Source: Ureibacillus aquaedulcis (GTDB taxonomy: Bacteria > Bacillota > Bacilli > Bacillales_A > Planococcaceae). Taken from it: a DNA stretch of 64,000 nucleotides. Below the pieces are notes generated by a model. The model was not told the origin of the DNA and did no database searches. It worked only from the letters and a program-made list of their open reading frames with translations. Below, piece after piece: positions 25,596 through 34,369 of the stretch (its first letter is position 1; each line of letters opens with the position of its first letter). Location of the stretch: the NCBI RefSeq assembly GCF_030418165.1, contig NZ_JAUHTQ010000002.1, forward strand, positions 124,001-188,000, written 5' to 3'. The position numbers and the translations under genes were made by a program.

Positions 25596-26710
25596 AAAAA
25601 ATTAAAGTACTAATCGTTCTGTTACTAAGTTGCCTATTCATTATTGGATGTGCAAATCAAAGAATCCTTGAAAGAATAGGTTTAGTTACATTGGTCGGAT
25701 ATGATGTAGCAGAAGAAAATAAAGTGACAGCTACCTCCGTTATACGGCAAATCAATCCAGAGCTCCAGAGTAAAGTTGAAGTGCAATCTGAAACTGAAAG
25801 TACAAGTAAAGGGACCCGTGTTAAAGTGGATATGAAAACTTCAAAAAAATTGGCAGCTGGTCAAATGCGAGTATTATTGTTCGGGGAAGATTTAGCGAAA
25901 AAAGGCATTGAAGAAGCTATACACACTACCATGATGAACAATGAAATTAGTACAAGTATTTATTTGGCTGTTGTAAAAGGATCCTCAAAATCACTTCTAG
26001 AATATCCATACAAGGATGTAACGGATGTCGGTCAACATATTTATAACCTAATCGATCATAATATCAAGCAACAGCATACCGTTTCCTCAACATTACATGA
26101 GGTAGTTCGGGATAATTACTCCGAAGTGCGCAATTTTGCTTTGCCTATACTTCATAAAAAAGGCGAATTTATCGAAATTGATGGCGTTGCCTTTTTTAGC
26201 CATGGTAAGATGGTTGGTTCTCTCCCGGCTGGAGATAACTTTTACATTTTAATGATGCAAGATAATTTTAAGGAGAGTACCCTTGAGCTTGTTCTGGATG
26301 GGGAATCGATAGATGCATCCAAGTTTCAGGAAAAACAATTGCAGATAGCCGTGGATTCCGTCAAAACCAAAAGATCAATCAAGGTAGTAGACCCAGAACT
26401 AAATGAATTTGATTTAAATATTGATTTCAAATGCAGGCTATTGGAAATTAATTCTTTAGTTCCGATTAACGATCCGAAGCTAGTAGAAAAAATGGAGAAA
26501 GCGGTAAACCAGAAAATCGAGAATGAAGTTTCACGCATTCTTGAGTATAGTCAGGAGATCAATTCGGATATTTACGGGTTTGGCGAACAATACAGAGCGC
26601 ACGTTCGGGGTGGAAAACTTACTGATCAAAAGTGGAGAGAAAAGTTCCGAGAAATGAAAGTAAACATAAATGTGGATGTTGAGATTATACGAAATGGGGT
26701 ATTTGAATAA
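25592..26710 (+). CDS. gerKC: Spore germination receptor subunit C (Ger(x)C lipoprotein)
   Basis: 372 residues with a lipoprotein signal (LFIIGC, Cys about residue 20), then RILERIGLVTLVGYDVAE and three mixed domains typical of Ger(x)C, ending WREKFREMKVNINVDVEI. Anchored in the spore inner membrane facing the cortex, it completes the receptor. AAAGGAGG precedes the ATG by seven or eight bases, overlapping the B-subunit end. A VanW-domain gene begins 36 bases after its stop. Confidence 0.93.
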   Translation: MKKIKVLIVLLLSCLFIIGCANQRILERIGLVTLVGYDVAEENKVTATSVIRQINPELQSKVEVQSETESTSKGTRVKVDMKTSKKLAAGQMRVLLFGEDLAKKGIEEAIHTTMMNNEISTSIYLAVVKGSSKSLLEYPYKDVTDVGQHIYNLIDHNIKQQHTVSSTLHEVVRDNYSEVRNFALPILHKKGEFIEIDGVAFFSHGKMVGSLPAGDNFYILMMQDNFKESTLELVLDGESIDASKFQEKQLQIAVDSVKTKRSIKVVDPELNEFDLNIDFKCRLLEINSLVPINDPKLVEKMEKAVNQKIENEVSRILEYSQEINSDIYGFGEQYRAHVRGGKLTDQKWREKFREMKVNINVDVEIIRNGVFE

Positions 26711-26746
26711 TTTCGTGGTTGCTTCATATTTCAAAGTGATTGGGGA

Positions 26747-27727
26747 ATGATAAAACTAATCAACAATAGACAGGTTGGATGTATAGTGTTTGACATGAAC
26801 ATAAGACAATTTCTATTCATTGTACTCATCCTTTTTCTTACGTTAGATGGTTCCCGGACAAAAGCCGAGGAAATGCCACAGGATGAATCGACCACCCAAA
26901 GAACGATCAAAATTATCGATCCATTCACTAAAGAAGTCGTAAAGAAAATTACACCTACCGATTATGAATTAGTTACCGACATCGCCCAATATAAAAAAGA
27001 ATTGGAACAATGGGTCCGTAAATTTGCAAATGGATCCAAGAACAGCAGTGGCTATTTTAAACCGATGATTCTTGATAAGATAGACAATAGCGGAGAAATC
27101 ATTAAAGGCAGACCTCTGATAAAAATAAATGAAGAGCTGCTTGTGAATCAAATCGTTCAGCAATCTTTTTCTGGGGGAGAAATTGAATTACCCCTTAATT
27201 ATTTCCAGAGTGATTATAGTCCAAAGGATATCCCCTATTTAAATGAGGTGGTATTGGCATCATATTCCACGCATTTTAAAGCATATAAGACGGGAAGAAG
27301 CAAAAATATAGAACTATCGGCAATAGCCATCAATAATGTGATTGTCGGAAATAATGATATTTTTTCGTTTAATTCCGTCGTGGGACCAAGGGATGTTGCA
27401 ACAGGCTATCAAATGGCCCCTGAAATTATTAAAGGCAAGATGGTCATGGGAATTGGTGGTGGAATCTGCCAAACCTCCTCTACTTTATTTAATGCGGTAG
27501 ATAAGTTAGAGGTTAAAATCGTTGAAAGGCATAATCATTCAAAGGATGTTGGTTATGTACCAAAAGGAAGGGATGCTACGGTCTCCTTTGGTGGTTTGGA
27601 CTTTAAATTTCAGAACACATTAGGGGTTCCGTTCCTTGTGAAAGCTTATTATCAACCAGGAACCATTACCATACAGATTAGAACATCAAAGGAATACGAA
27701 CATATTCTAAAAAACGAACTAAGTTGA
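26747..27727 (+). CDS. VanW family exported protein, downstream of ger operon
   Basis: Up to 326 residues. A hydrophobic segment (NIRQFLFIVLILFLTLDG) acts as signal peptide or anchor, then the VanW domain: VGNNDIFSFNSVVGPRDVATGY, GIGGGICQTSSTLFNAVDKL, ERHNHSKDVGYVPKGRDATV. It is a clear paralogue of 19477-20460 but with no lipobox Cys. No start has a good ribosome binding site; ATG 26795 just before the hydrophobic stretch is an alternative. Placement 36 bases after the receptor C gene, with no terminator between, suggests co-expression in the forespore and a role at the cortex (inference). Confidence 0.87.
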   Translation: MIKLINNRQVGCIVFDMNIRQFLFIVLILFLTLDGSRTKAEEMPQDESTTQRTIKIIDPFTKEVVKKITPTDYELVTDIAQYKKELEQWVRKFANGSKNSSGYFKPMILDKIDNSGEIIKGRPLIKINEELLVNQIVQQSFSGGEIELPLNYFQSDYSPKDIPYLNEVVLASYSTHFKAYKTGRSKNIELSAIAINNVIVGNNDIFSFNSVVGPRDVATGYQMAPEIIKGKMVMGIGGGICQTSSTLFNAVDKLEVKIVERHNHSKDVGYVPKGRDATVSFGGLDFKFQNTLGVPFLVKAYYQPGTITIQIRTSKEYEHILKNELS

Positions 27728-27732
27728 TTCCC

Positions 27733-27766
27733 AAAAAGACACGATTCCAAGTGTCTTTTTCTTTTG
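27733..27766 (+). terminator. Rho-independent terminator of ger-vanW operon
   Basis: Ten-base perfect stem AAAAAGACAC/GTGTCTTTTT, eight-base loop and TTTTTCTTTT. It is the first terminator after the germination genes, supporting one transcript 22930-27766. Confidence 0.85.
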
Positions 27767-27886
27767 TACATAAAAATTCCTGGCTTGAGGATTAGGATGT
27801 AAAATTGCATAATGAGATTAATAGAAAATGCAGCTTTTTCCAAGAACATTATCTATCTAGAATTATTTTCGAGGGGATGGATCAAA

Positions 27887-29464
27887 TTGAAAGAATTATG
27901 GTATGGCGGCCCAATTTACACAATGGTTCAAGAAAACGATAAGGTACAGGCTGTTTTAGTGGAACGCGGTAAAGTTCAGGAAACAGGACCAATGGAACAA
28001 CTAAAGGATAAAGCGGATACATTTGTTGATTTGAAAGGGGCTGCAATGTACCCGGGATTTGTTGATAGTCATCTTCATATTCTCTTCCATGGTCAAAAGT
28101 TAATGCGGCTTGACTTATCAAATGCCACTTCTGCAGAAGAAATGCTGGCGTTGCTGCGTGATGCTGCTAAAAATACGCCTTCGGATAAATGGTTATTTGG
28201 GGAAGGCTGGAACGAGAATAATTTTGTTGATAAACGCATTCCAACGATACAAGAGCTCGACGCTATCCGAACAGCACCCATCCTGCTGACTCGTGTCTGC
28301 CATCATGTCATATTAGGAAATACAGCGGCGCTGCAAGCAGGGGGAATTTCAGAAGATACTGCTTCACCAGCTGGCGGGAAAATTGGCCGTGATGCAAAGT
28401 CGAAGCTAAATGGCCTTCTATATGAACAAGCCTGTAATTTGGTGACAAATGCTGTCCCTCGTGAAGGTGAAGCATATATACAGGATTTAGTGGATTCCTT
28501 GAAGCTTTCAATTGAAGATATGCTTTCCAAAGGTCTAACGGGTGCACATAGTGAAGATATGAGCTATTTCGGCAAATATATGAACCCTCTTTCCGCTTAT
28601 AAAAGAGTTATCGGAGAGAAGCATCACTTCCGTGTTAACTTATTGCGGCACCATACTGTATTTGAGGAAATGATGGAAGCCAATGTATCCTTTGATGAAC
28701 CGTTTATTGAACCTGGTGCTATGAAGATTTTTGCAGATGGTTCACTTGGTGGGGCAACAGCTGCACTAATCGACGCTTATAGTGATGATCCGACGAATAA
28801 AGGTTTGCTTATTCACACAGATGAACAGTTTGAGAATCTGGTCAAGTTGGCACGCAGCTATAATGAAGCAATTGCCGTACACATTATTGGTGATGCAGCT
28901 GCAGAACAAGTACTCGATGCAATCGAAAAGTACCCGGTAGCGAAAGGCAAACGTGATCGATTAATTCATTGCTGTGTGTTGAATGAGGAATTATTGGACC
29001 GAATGACGAATTTATCAGCTGTGATCGACATACAGCCGGCCTTTGTTCCTTCTGATTTCCCGTGGGTTATTGATAGACTTGGTGATGAACGTCTGGTGTT
29101 TGCTTATGCGTGGAAAAAAATGCTGGATAGAGGCCTGATGTGTTCTGCCGGTACGGATGCACCCATCGAAGACATCAATCCAATTGCTTCTATATACGCT
29201 GCAGTAGAACGCAAAAAACCATTTGCTGCACACGAAGGTTATCTTCCCGAGGAAAAGCTTACCCGTTTTGAAGCAATACGCGCTTATACGTATGGCAGCG
29301 CCCAAGCAATAGGAAAAGAAGATGTACGCGGCTTAATTCAACCGGGTTATGATGCTGATTTTTCTATATTTGATCGCGATCTATTTGCAGGCACTTCTGA
29401 AGAGATGCTGGAAGCAAAAGCTGTGAAAACGGTCGTTGCTGGAAGAATCGTTTTTTCACGGTAA
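27887..29464 (+). CDS. Amidohydrolase (YtcJ-like)
   Basis: 525 residues. Metal-dependent amidohydrolase of the YtcJ/Amidohydro_3 type: GFVDSHLHILFHG near residue 70, GAMKIFADGSLGG (metal-ligand region) near 275, AVHIIGDAAAEQVLDAIEKY near 330, and CSAGTDAPIEDINP near 420. The family hydrolyses N-acyl amides and related bonds; substrate unknown. TTG 27887 has GAGGGGATGG upstream; the longer frame from 27812 starts inside AT-rich leader without a ribosome binding site. Single-gene unit with a terminator. Confidence 0.9.
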   Translation: MKELWYGGPIYTMVQENDKVQAVLVERGKVQETGPMEQLKDKADTFVDLKGAAMYPGFVDSHLHILFHGQKLMRLDLSNATSAEEMLALLRDAAKNTPSDKWLFGEGWNENNFVDKRIPTIQELDAIRTAPILLTRVCHHVILGNTAALQAGGISEDTASPAGGKIGRDAKSKLNGLLYEQACNLVTNAVPREGEAYIQDLVDSLKLSIEDMLSKGLTGAHSEDMSYFGKYMNPLSAYKRVIGEKHHFRVNLLRHHTVFEEMMEANVSFDEPFIEPGAMKIFADGSLGGATAALIDAYSDDPTNKGLLIHTDEQFENLVKLARSYNEAIAVHIIGDAAAEQVLDAIEKYPVAKGKRDRLIHCCVLNEELLDRMTNLSAVIDIQPAFVPSDFPWVIDRLGDERLVFAYAWKKMLDRGLMCSAGTDAPIEDINPIASIYAAVERKKPFAAHEGYLPEEKLTRFEAIRAYTYGSAQAIGKEDVRGLIQPGYDADFSIFDRDLFAGTSEEMLEAKAVKTVVAGRIVFSR

Positions 29465-29473
29465 TAAAAATAG

Positions 29474-29500
29474 TCCCCTCTGTTAAGGACAGGGGGGATT
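29474..29500 (+). terminator. Rho-independent terminator between convergent genes
   Basis: Stem TCCCCTCTGT/ACAGGGGGGA, five-base loop, eight bases after the amidohydrolase stop; the T-run is short (attgcttatttt). It separates this gene from the leftward SDR gene. Confidence 0.65.
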
Positions 29501-29507
29501 GCTTATT

Positions 29508-30431
29508 TTAGAACTTATATGTGACACCGGATAGTTTTTCTGACAATATCCATAAGTTATTTGATACATGGTCAACAAACTGTTGATCTAAAAGTTCCAG
29601 TTCGGTAGGGGAGCCTTTAATTCCCTTTCTACCATCCGGTCCGATGTATTCTCCACCTCGTATGGACGATTCAGTGGCTGCGTACAAAATGGGATATGCA
29701 GCGGACTCGGCACTTTGACCAATGATTTTTAGTGAGGCCCGCGTTAAACGAGTTTTTAAACTACGTGAGCCTTTTCCAAACAAATACGTTTGAGCGATTC
29801 CTGGATGACAAGCGATACTTTTGGAATCGATATTCCGGGAGCGGAATCGATACTGAAGTTCCTTGGCAAAATACACACAAGCTAGTTTACTTTGGCCATA
29901 GTTTTTCATTTGGCTAGTTTTACCTTTCTTCCCAATAAATTTACCAAATTCGGGTTTCAAGTTATGTGCCGCGAGACTTCCAAGTGATATAACTCTTGAA
30001 TCCGGCGTTTTTACGATTAAATCCAGCAACAAGCCGGTTAAAGCGAAATGCCCTAGATAGTTAATGCCGAACTGGGATTCAAACCCATCTTTTGTTTCTC
30101 TTTTGGGCGGCATCATCACTCCAGCATTATTGATAAGTAATGACAAAGAGCGAAATTTCATTTTAAATTCTTCCGAAAACTCTTTCACACTTCCTAGATC
30201 ATTTAAATCCAATTTTAATACATGAACATCTGCATTAGGGAATTCTGATTTGATTTTATCGGCGGCTTCATGGCCTTTATTCATATTCCTTACCGCCAGG
30301 ATTACTGTAGCATAATTTTCTGCCAACGCTAAACTTGTTTCGTAACCGATTCCACTGTTTCCTCCGGTAACAATTGCTACTTTTCCGCTTTGATCACGAA
30401 TGTCTTTTTTTGTCCAGCCTATAGTCATCAA
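29508..30431 (-). CDS. SDR family oxidoreductase (retinol dehydrogenase-like)
   Basis: 307 residues of the classical short-chain dehydrogenase fold. Cofactor motif TGGNSGIGYETSLALA, NNAGVMMPP, and the active-site YGQSK with an upstream Ser are present. The overall layout, with a long C-terminal part and FESQFGINYLGHFALTGLLL, resembles WW-domain oxidoreductase/retinol-dehydrogenase-like SDRs, which reduce or oxidise hydrophobic alcohols with NADP(H). Substrate not predictable. ATG 30431 or 30428; GGAGT lies nearby upstream. Confidence 0.9.
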   Translation of the reverse strand: MMTIGWTKKDIRDQSGKVAIVTGGNSGIGYETSLALAENYATVILAVRNMNKGHEAADKIKSEFPNADVHVLKLDLNDLGSVKEFSEEFKMKFRSLSLLINNAGVMMPPKRETKDGFESQFGINYLGHFALTGLLLDLIVKTPDSRVISLGSLAAHNLKPEFGKFIGKKGKTSQMKNYGQSKLACVYFAKELQYRFRSRNIDSKSIACHPGIAQTYLFGKGSRSLKTRLTRASLKIIGQSAESAAYPILYAATESSIRGGEYIGPDGRKGIKGSPTELELLDQQFVDHVSNNLWILSEKLSGVTYKF

Positions 30432-30631
30432 TCACACACTCCTTACTATCTGTTTAAATGATGGAGTTAACTTCCTATATGAAATCTAGTAAATTATGTT
30501 CTATTATATGTTCTAGACTTAGAAACAGAAGAAAACCACATGATGTTGTAGCAAGAAATGTGTTCGGAATCTCACAAGTGCTGAAATAAAGGAAGGGAAT
30601 AGTTAAGTTCTATAATTCATCCCTTTACAAC

Positions 30632-30664
30632 CGGTAAAAAGCGGCACACTTTTGTGTGCCGCAG
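30632..30664 (-). terminator. Rho-independent terminator of 3-hydroxyacyl-CoA dehydrogenase gene
   Basis: Nine-base perfect stem GCGGCACAC/GTGTGCCGC read leftward and followed by CTTTTTAC, directly after the dehydrogenase stop at 30669. Confidence 0.8.
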
Positions 30665-30668
30665 AAGT

Positions 30669-31565
30669 TCAACTATCCAAAAATCCCGGTTCTAGATAGC
30701 TTGGGTTTGGATAGCTATAAAATCCTTGTTTTGTCCCGGTACCCAGTTTGCCTTGATCAATATACTCAGTCTTTAAAACGTTGGCCAATTTTTTAAATTC
30801 TTCATTGCCCGCTTCGCCTTTTGCATTGGCAATATTATAAGCCGTGTTAATTCCCACTATATCCAATATGGCAAATGGCCCTTTCGGTGCGCCTGTAGCA
30901 ATCATCCAAGTTTTATCGATTGTTTCCACATCGGCAATTCTTTTCACGAGCAGCATCTGGGCAGCCTCCAAAAATGGCACAAGCAAGGAATTCAGGATAT
31001 AACCTGGCTGCTCCCTTTGGATTGGCAACGCAACCATGCCGATCGACTTGGCAAACTCGATGATATCCTCAAAAACCGCTTCTCCCGTATCTGGATGTTT
31101 CATAATTTCAGCCGTATTATTCAGCCAAATTTCATTGGCAAAATGCAATGCCAGATATTTACGCGGCCTCCCGGTAATTTCTGCAAACTGACTTGGCAGC
31201 ATTGTGGAGGAATTTGTGACAAAGATCGTCTTTTCTGGTGCTACCATACGCAGTTGCTGATAGAAGGACTTTTTAATCTCCTCAACCTCAGGAACGGCTT
31301 CTATTACTAAATCTGCATCCTTCACGGCCTCGGCAAGGTCCTTATGAAAAGACATACGGTTATAGGCTAAATTCACTTCTTCATCTGTAGCCCCTAAATC
31401 TTGCTGATAGCGAGACTTTAGATTCATCATTCGATTTTTTCCTTGGTCGAGCGCTTCATCACTAATATCATATACGGCAACATCATATCCTTTAAAAGCG
31501 GTTTGAAACGCAATTTGACTGCCTAACACACCACTACCCGCTACGACAATCTTTTTATAATCCAT
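30669..31565 (-). CDS. 3-hydroxyacyl-CoA dehydrogenase
   Basis: 298 residues. N-terminal NAD-binding domain with VVAGSGVLGSQIAFQTAFKG, an Asp after strand 2 (AVYDISDEAL) for NAD specificity, LVIEAVPEVEEIK and FVTNSSTMLPSQFAEITGRP; then RPRKYLALHFANEIW and a C-terminal helical domain. It oxidises L-3-hydroxyacyl-CoA in fatty acid or butyrate-type metabolism. The catalytic His is probably that in ALHFAN, though the usual HFFNP motif is altered. ATG 31565 (MDYKKIVVAG) is preferred over 31586. Stand-alone gene. Confidence 0.88.
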   Translation of the reverse strand: MDYKKIVVAGSGVLGSQIAFQTAFKGYDVAVYDISDEALDQGKNRMMNLKSRYQQDLGATDEEVNLAYNRMSFHKDLAEAVKDADLVIEAVPEVEEIKKSFYQQLRMVAPEKTIFVTNSSTMLPSQFAEITGRPRKYLALHFANEIWLNNTAEIMKHPDTGEAVFEDIIEFAKSIGMVALPIQREQPGYILNSLLVPFLEAAQMLLVKRIADVETIDKTWMIATGAPKGPFAILDIVGINTAYNIANAKGEAGNEEFKKLANVLKTEYIDQGKLGTGTKQGFYSYPNPSYLEPGFLDS

Positions 31566-31750
31566 ACTAGAACCCCAACCCCTCATCTTTTATTGAACAT
31601 GACGTTTTATTGTTCTCTTTTAATAATTGACATGCTGCATTTTTTTAAACCTCATAAGAAGTTTCTTTATGGTTGCTTGCTGTTAGTTATCGTAAGTTCT
31701 TTGTTTGTGGGAAAATGAATAAAGAAAGTAGGAAAGGAGCGACTTAAGCC

Positions 31751-32305
31751 ATGTCTATAGGAGTCATTTATGGTAGCACTCGAGAAAATGGGAATACGGA
31801 ATGGTTAACCGAACAAGCGATTAGTGGGGTGCCTGTTGAAAAGTTTTATCTTCGTGAATTTCACATTTTACCGATTAAAGATGAACGACATACAGTGGGT
31901 GGGTTTCAAGAGGTTTCAGATGATTACAAGCAGCTTGTAGGCAAGATTATGAAACACGATGTACTTATTTTTGCTACACCTGTTTATTGGTATAGTATGA
32001 GCGGGACAATGAAGCTGTTTATCGATCGATGGTCTCAGACTTTAAGAGATAAGGATTTTCCGAACTTCAGAGAAGAATTGGCTAAGAAAAGTGCTTATGT
32101 CATTGCTGTTGGGGGAGATAAGCCAACAATTAAAGCACTTCCGATGATTCAACAATTTCAGTACATTTGTGATTTTTTTGGAATGGCCCTGGAAGGATAC
32201 ATTATCGGCAAAGCAAGTAAGCCAGGAGAAATTAGAGGGGATGCAAAAGCAATAGCCTCTGCAAACCAGATGAGAATAACATTGTTAAGGTGCTTGGAAA
32301 AGTAG
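31751..32305 (+). CDS. NAD(P)H-dependent FMN reductase / flavodoxin-fold oxidoreductase
   Basis: 184 residues with the FMN-binding flavodoxin-like fold: GVIYGSTRENGNTEWLTEQA as phosphate loop and IFATPVYWYSMSGTMKLFID over the isoalloxazine ring. This matches the NADPH-dependent FMN reductase group, which reduce quinones, azo compounds or chromate, or act as iron-sulfur flavoproteins. AAAGGAG lies 11 bases before the ATG. Stand-alone gene ending in a 13-base hairpin. Confidence 0.87.
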   Translation: MSIGVIYGSTRENGNTEWLTEQAISGVPVEKFYLREFHILPIKDERHTVGGFQEVSDDYKQLVGKIMKHDVLIFATPVYWYSMSGTMKLFIDRWSQTLRDKDFPNFREELAKKSAYVIAVGGDKPTIKALPMIQQFQYICDFFGMALEGYIIGKASKPGEIRGDAKAIASANQMRITLLRCLEK

Positions 32306-32358
32306 GAGGGGGGTGGAGTTGTCTAGCGGTATTAACATATATGATTTATTAAAGAAAT

Positions 32359-32392
32359 CAAACGAGTTGATCAACGGGTATCAACTCGTTTG
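32359..32392. terminator. Bidirectional terminator between convergent genes
   Basis: Perfect 13-base stem CAAACGAGTTGAT/ATCAACTCGTTTG with an eight-base loop, lying between the rightward FMN reductase and the leftward Nudix gene. T-runs on either side are weak. Confidence 0.65.
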
Positions 32393-32404
32393 TTGGTATT
32401 GTTG

Positions 32405-32854
32405 TTAGCTTAAAATTTCATCAAGATAGGGTTCAATAAATCCTCTATATTCAGGTTTTATATTCTTTGGAAGTTGAAGGGGTGAGCAGTAAGCCAACGC
32501 TCTGGATTCATCATTCTTTGTTAAATCACCACTAGCCGTTCTAGTGAGAAAAACTGCGGTTACCGAATAGAATTCATCTCCATTTCCAACTCGGCAGTAA
32601 TAGTCTTCTCCCGAAAAAACACCCATTAATTTCAAATCGCAGATCGTTAAGCCTGTTTCTTCCAACACCTCTCGATAAGCAACCTCTTCAAAACTCTCGC
32701 CTAAATCCATCAAACCACCCGGTAAGCCCCAGCTTCCTTCGGGCCGTTGCTGCAAAAGAATCTCTTTATTGTCATTAACAATAATCACAACCGAACCAGG
32801 TAATATCAATGGTTTAGTTCCTACATACTTTCTAATTAGTTTATAATATTCCAT
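32405..32854 (-). CDS. Nudix hydrolase
   Basis: 149 residues with an intact Nudix box from about residue 46 (GGLMDLGESFEEVAYREV followed by LEETGL). The start YYKLIRKYVGTKPLILPGSV matches the Nudix protein at 14404-14841, so the two are paralogues, probably hydrolysing a nucleotide derivative. AGAGGTGATT precedes the ATG. Stand-alone. Confidence 0.9.
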   Translation of the reverse strand: MEYYKLIRKYVGTKPLILPGSVVIIVNDNKEILLQQRPEGSWGLPGGLMDLGESFEEVAYREVLEETGLTICDLKLMGVFSGEDYYCRVGNGDEFYSVTAVFLTRTASGDLTKNDESRALAYCSPLQLPKNIKPEYRGFIEPYLDEILS

Positions 32855-32925
32855 TCAATCACCTCTTTACACTATTTCTTTATTAACTGTTTCAATTAAG
32901 ATCCACAAATACCTCTATTGTGACA

Positions 32926-32965
32926 ACAAAAAAAGTGAGGAGTAATCTTGAAACCGCTCCTCACT
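32926..32965 (-). terminator. Rho-independent terminator of yneR
   Basis: Nine-base stem AGTGAGGAG/CTCCTCACT read leftward with TTTTTTTG behind it. Confidence 0.8.
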
Positions 32966-32970
32966 TCCAT

Positions 32971-33264
32971 CTATTTTTTTATATAGTCATATTTAATCTC
33001 ATCAGTTTCCAAATTTACATCCACCAGTAAATCATGGTCATTAAAAAACCAGAGGTCATCTTTTTCAATATAGAAATGAACTTGATCAATTGTTTGCATG
33101 ATTCCCACATCATGCGGCTCTTCGCGGTTCATGCCCAAAGAGAATCCTTCGTGAAACGGGGAAGACCCTCCATATCGTGCATAAAAACGAATGGTGTCGC
33201 CAGCTGATACTTCCATCTCTTCTTTAAACCAATGTAATGCTTCTTCGGTAATTTTTATGTTCAT
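32971..33264 (-). CDS. yneR: HesB/IscA-like protein YneR
   Basis: 97 residues of the HesB/YadR (iron-sulfur biosynthesis) fold: ITEEALHWFKEEM, IRFYARYGGSSPFHEGFSLG, DHDLLVDVNLETDEIKYDYI. Unlike IscA it has none of the conserved cysteines, so it is unlikely to carry a cluster by itself. Its position beside plsY and parEC copies the B. subtilis yneR-yneS-parE-parC order and supports the name. GGGGAG eight bases before the ATG. It starts 27 bases after plsY and is co-transcribed with it. Confidence 0.85.
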   Translation of the reverse strand: MNIKITEEALHWFKEEMEVSAGDTIRFYARYGGSSPFHEGFSLGMNREEPHDVGIMQTIDQVHFYIEKDDLWFFNDHDLLVDVNLETDEIKYDYIKK

Positions 33265-33291
33265 TCCATAAACTCCCCTTAAGCTTGTCTT

Positions 33292-33894
33292 TTAAATCCA
33301 TTTTACTTTCGGTTCGGTTCCTTCCTTAATGCGTTTTATATTTGCACGGTGTCGGTAGAAAATAAATACCGTTAATAGAATGATCAAAATTAGCAACGAG
33401 ACGTCTCCCGTCATACCCACATAAATAACACTATAAATGACGGCGACAATTGATACAATCATGGACGATAAACTTACCATTTTCGTAATTTTCAAAGCTA
33501 TAAGGAAGCTTATTACCAGTAAGATGAATAATGGCCACGCATAGCCTAATAGGACACCTCCGGAAGTTGCCACCGCCTTGCCGCCTCGGAAACCTGCAAA
33601 AATTGGGAACATATGACCCACGACCGCTATACCGCCCAGAATCAAAGGGTGGATTGTTGCGTCTGCAAAAAAAGGAATCAGAGGAAGTAATGTTGCTGCT
33701 GTACCTTTTAATATGTCCATCACCGTTACGACAAGTCCCGGTTTCTTTCCTAATACCCGAAATGAATTTGTCGCTCCCAAATTTCCGCTGCCGTGTTCCC
33801 TGATATCCGTTTTATAAAAAATCTTGCCAATCCAGAGGCCTGAAGGAATCGACCCGATTAAATAAGCACATATAAGTATAATTGCATTGACCAT
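33292..33894 (-). CDS. plsY: Glycerol-3-phosphate acyltransferase PlsY
   Basis: 200 residues with five membrane helices. The three PlsY active-site loops are visible: [33 protein letters not shown] and [20 protein letters not shown]. The enzyme uses acyl-phosphate to acylate glycerol-3-phosphate, the first step of phospholipid synthesis, at the inner face of the membrane. AAAGGAA precedes the ATG. It is divergent from parE with about 475 bases between, and is followed by yneR. Confidence 0.96.
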   Translation of the reverse strand: MVNAIILICAYLIGSIPSGLWIGKIFYKTDIREHGSGNLGATNSFRVLGKKPGLVVTVMDILKGTAATLLPLIPFFADATIHPLILGGIAVVGHMFPIFAGFRGGKAVATSGGVLLGYAWPLFILLVISFLIALKITKMVSLSSMIVSIVAVIYSVIYVGMTGDVSLLILIILLTVFIFYRHRANIKRIKEGTEPKVKWI

Positions 33895-34369
33895 AAAATG
33901 TTCCTTTCAAGATTAATAGTTGGTACTAATAGTTGTAATAACAATATACCACCTTTTTAACCATTTGAGGAAGAAGTAAATGGTTTTTGATATTTTATCC
34001 ACTAAATTGCAGTAGTTCACCCAGTATTTATTTGGAAAATTGTTGTATAGCTTAATCAAAATCAATATCCTGCATCATCCATCAAATCAAAGTTTTTTGA
34101 AAGAAATTGTATGAAGTTGAAGGAAAAAGTAAAAATTATCGTGAATAAATGTACGATATGTTTTTTATTTTACAGTTATAATAAATAATAGGTACAATTG
34201 GCGCCAAGGCGCAATGAATTGTATAAACTTCTATTTGTGCTGAGTGACTTGATTTTGATACAATAAAAAAGCTTATTTCTGGTAAAGGTATATTGACAGA
34301 AATTACTATAGTCAGTACGATGAATATAGAAACAGAACGGATGTTTGTATTTTTGGAGGGGGATTTTAT
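33895..34369. other. Divergent plsY/parE intergenic region
   Basis: About 475 AT-rich bases. Contains the parE promoter (34293-34321), a hairpin with arms ACAATT/AATTGT and an inner GCGCC/GGCGC (34194-34222), and a possible -10 TATAAT near 34177. The yneT gene found here in B. subtilis is absent. Confidence 0.5.
34293..34321 (+). promoter_or_regulatory. Sigma-A promoter of parE
   Basis: TTGACA at 34293-34298, 17-base spacer, TACGAT at 34316-34321; 48 bases before the parE start. The -35 is perfect. Confidence 0.55.
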
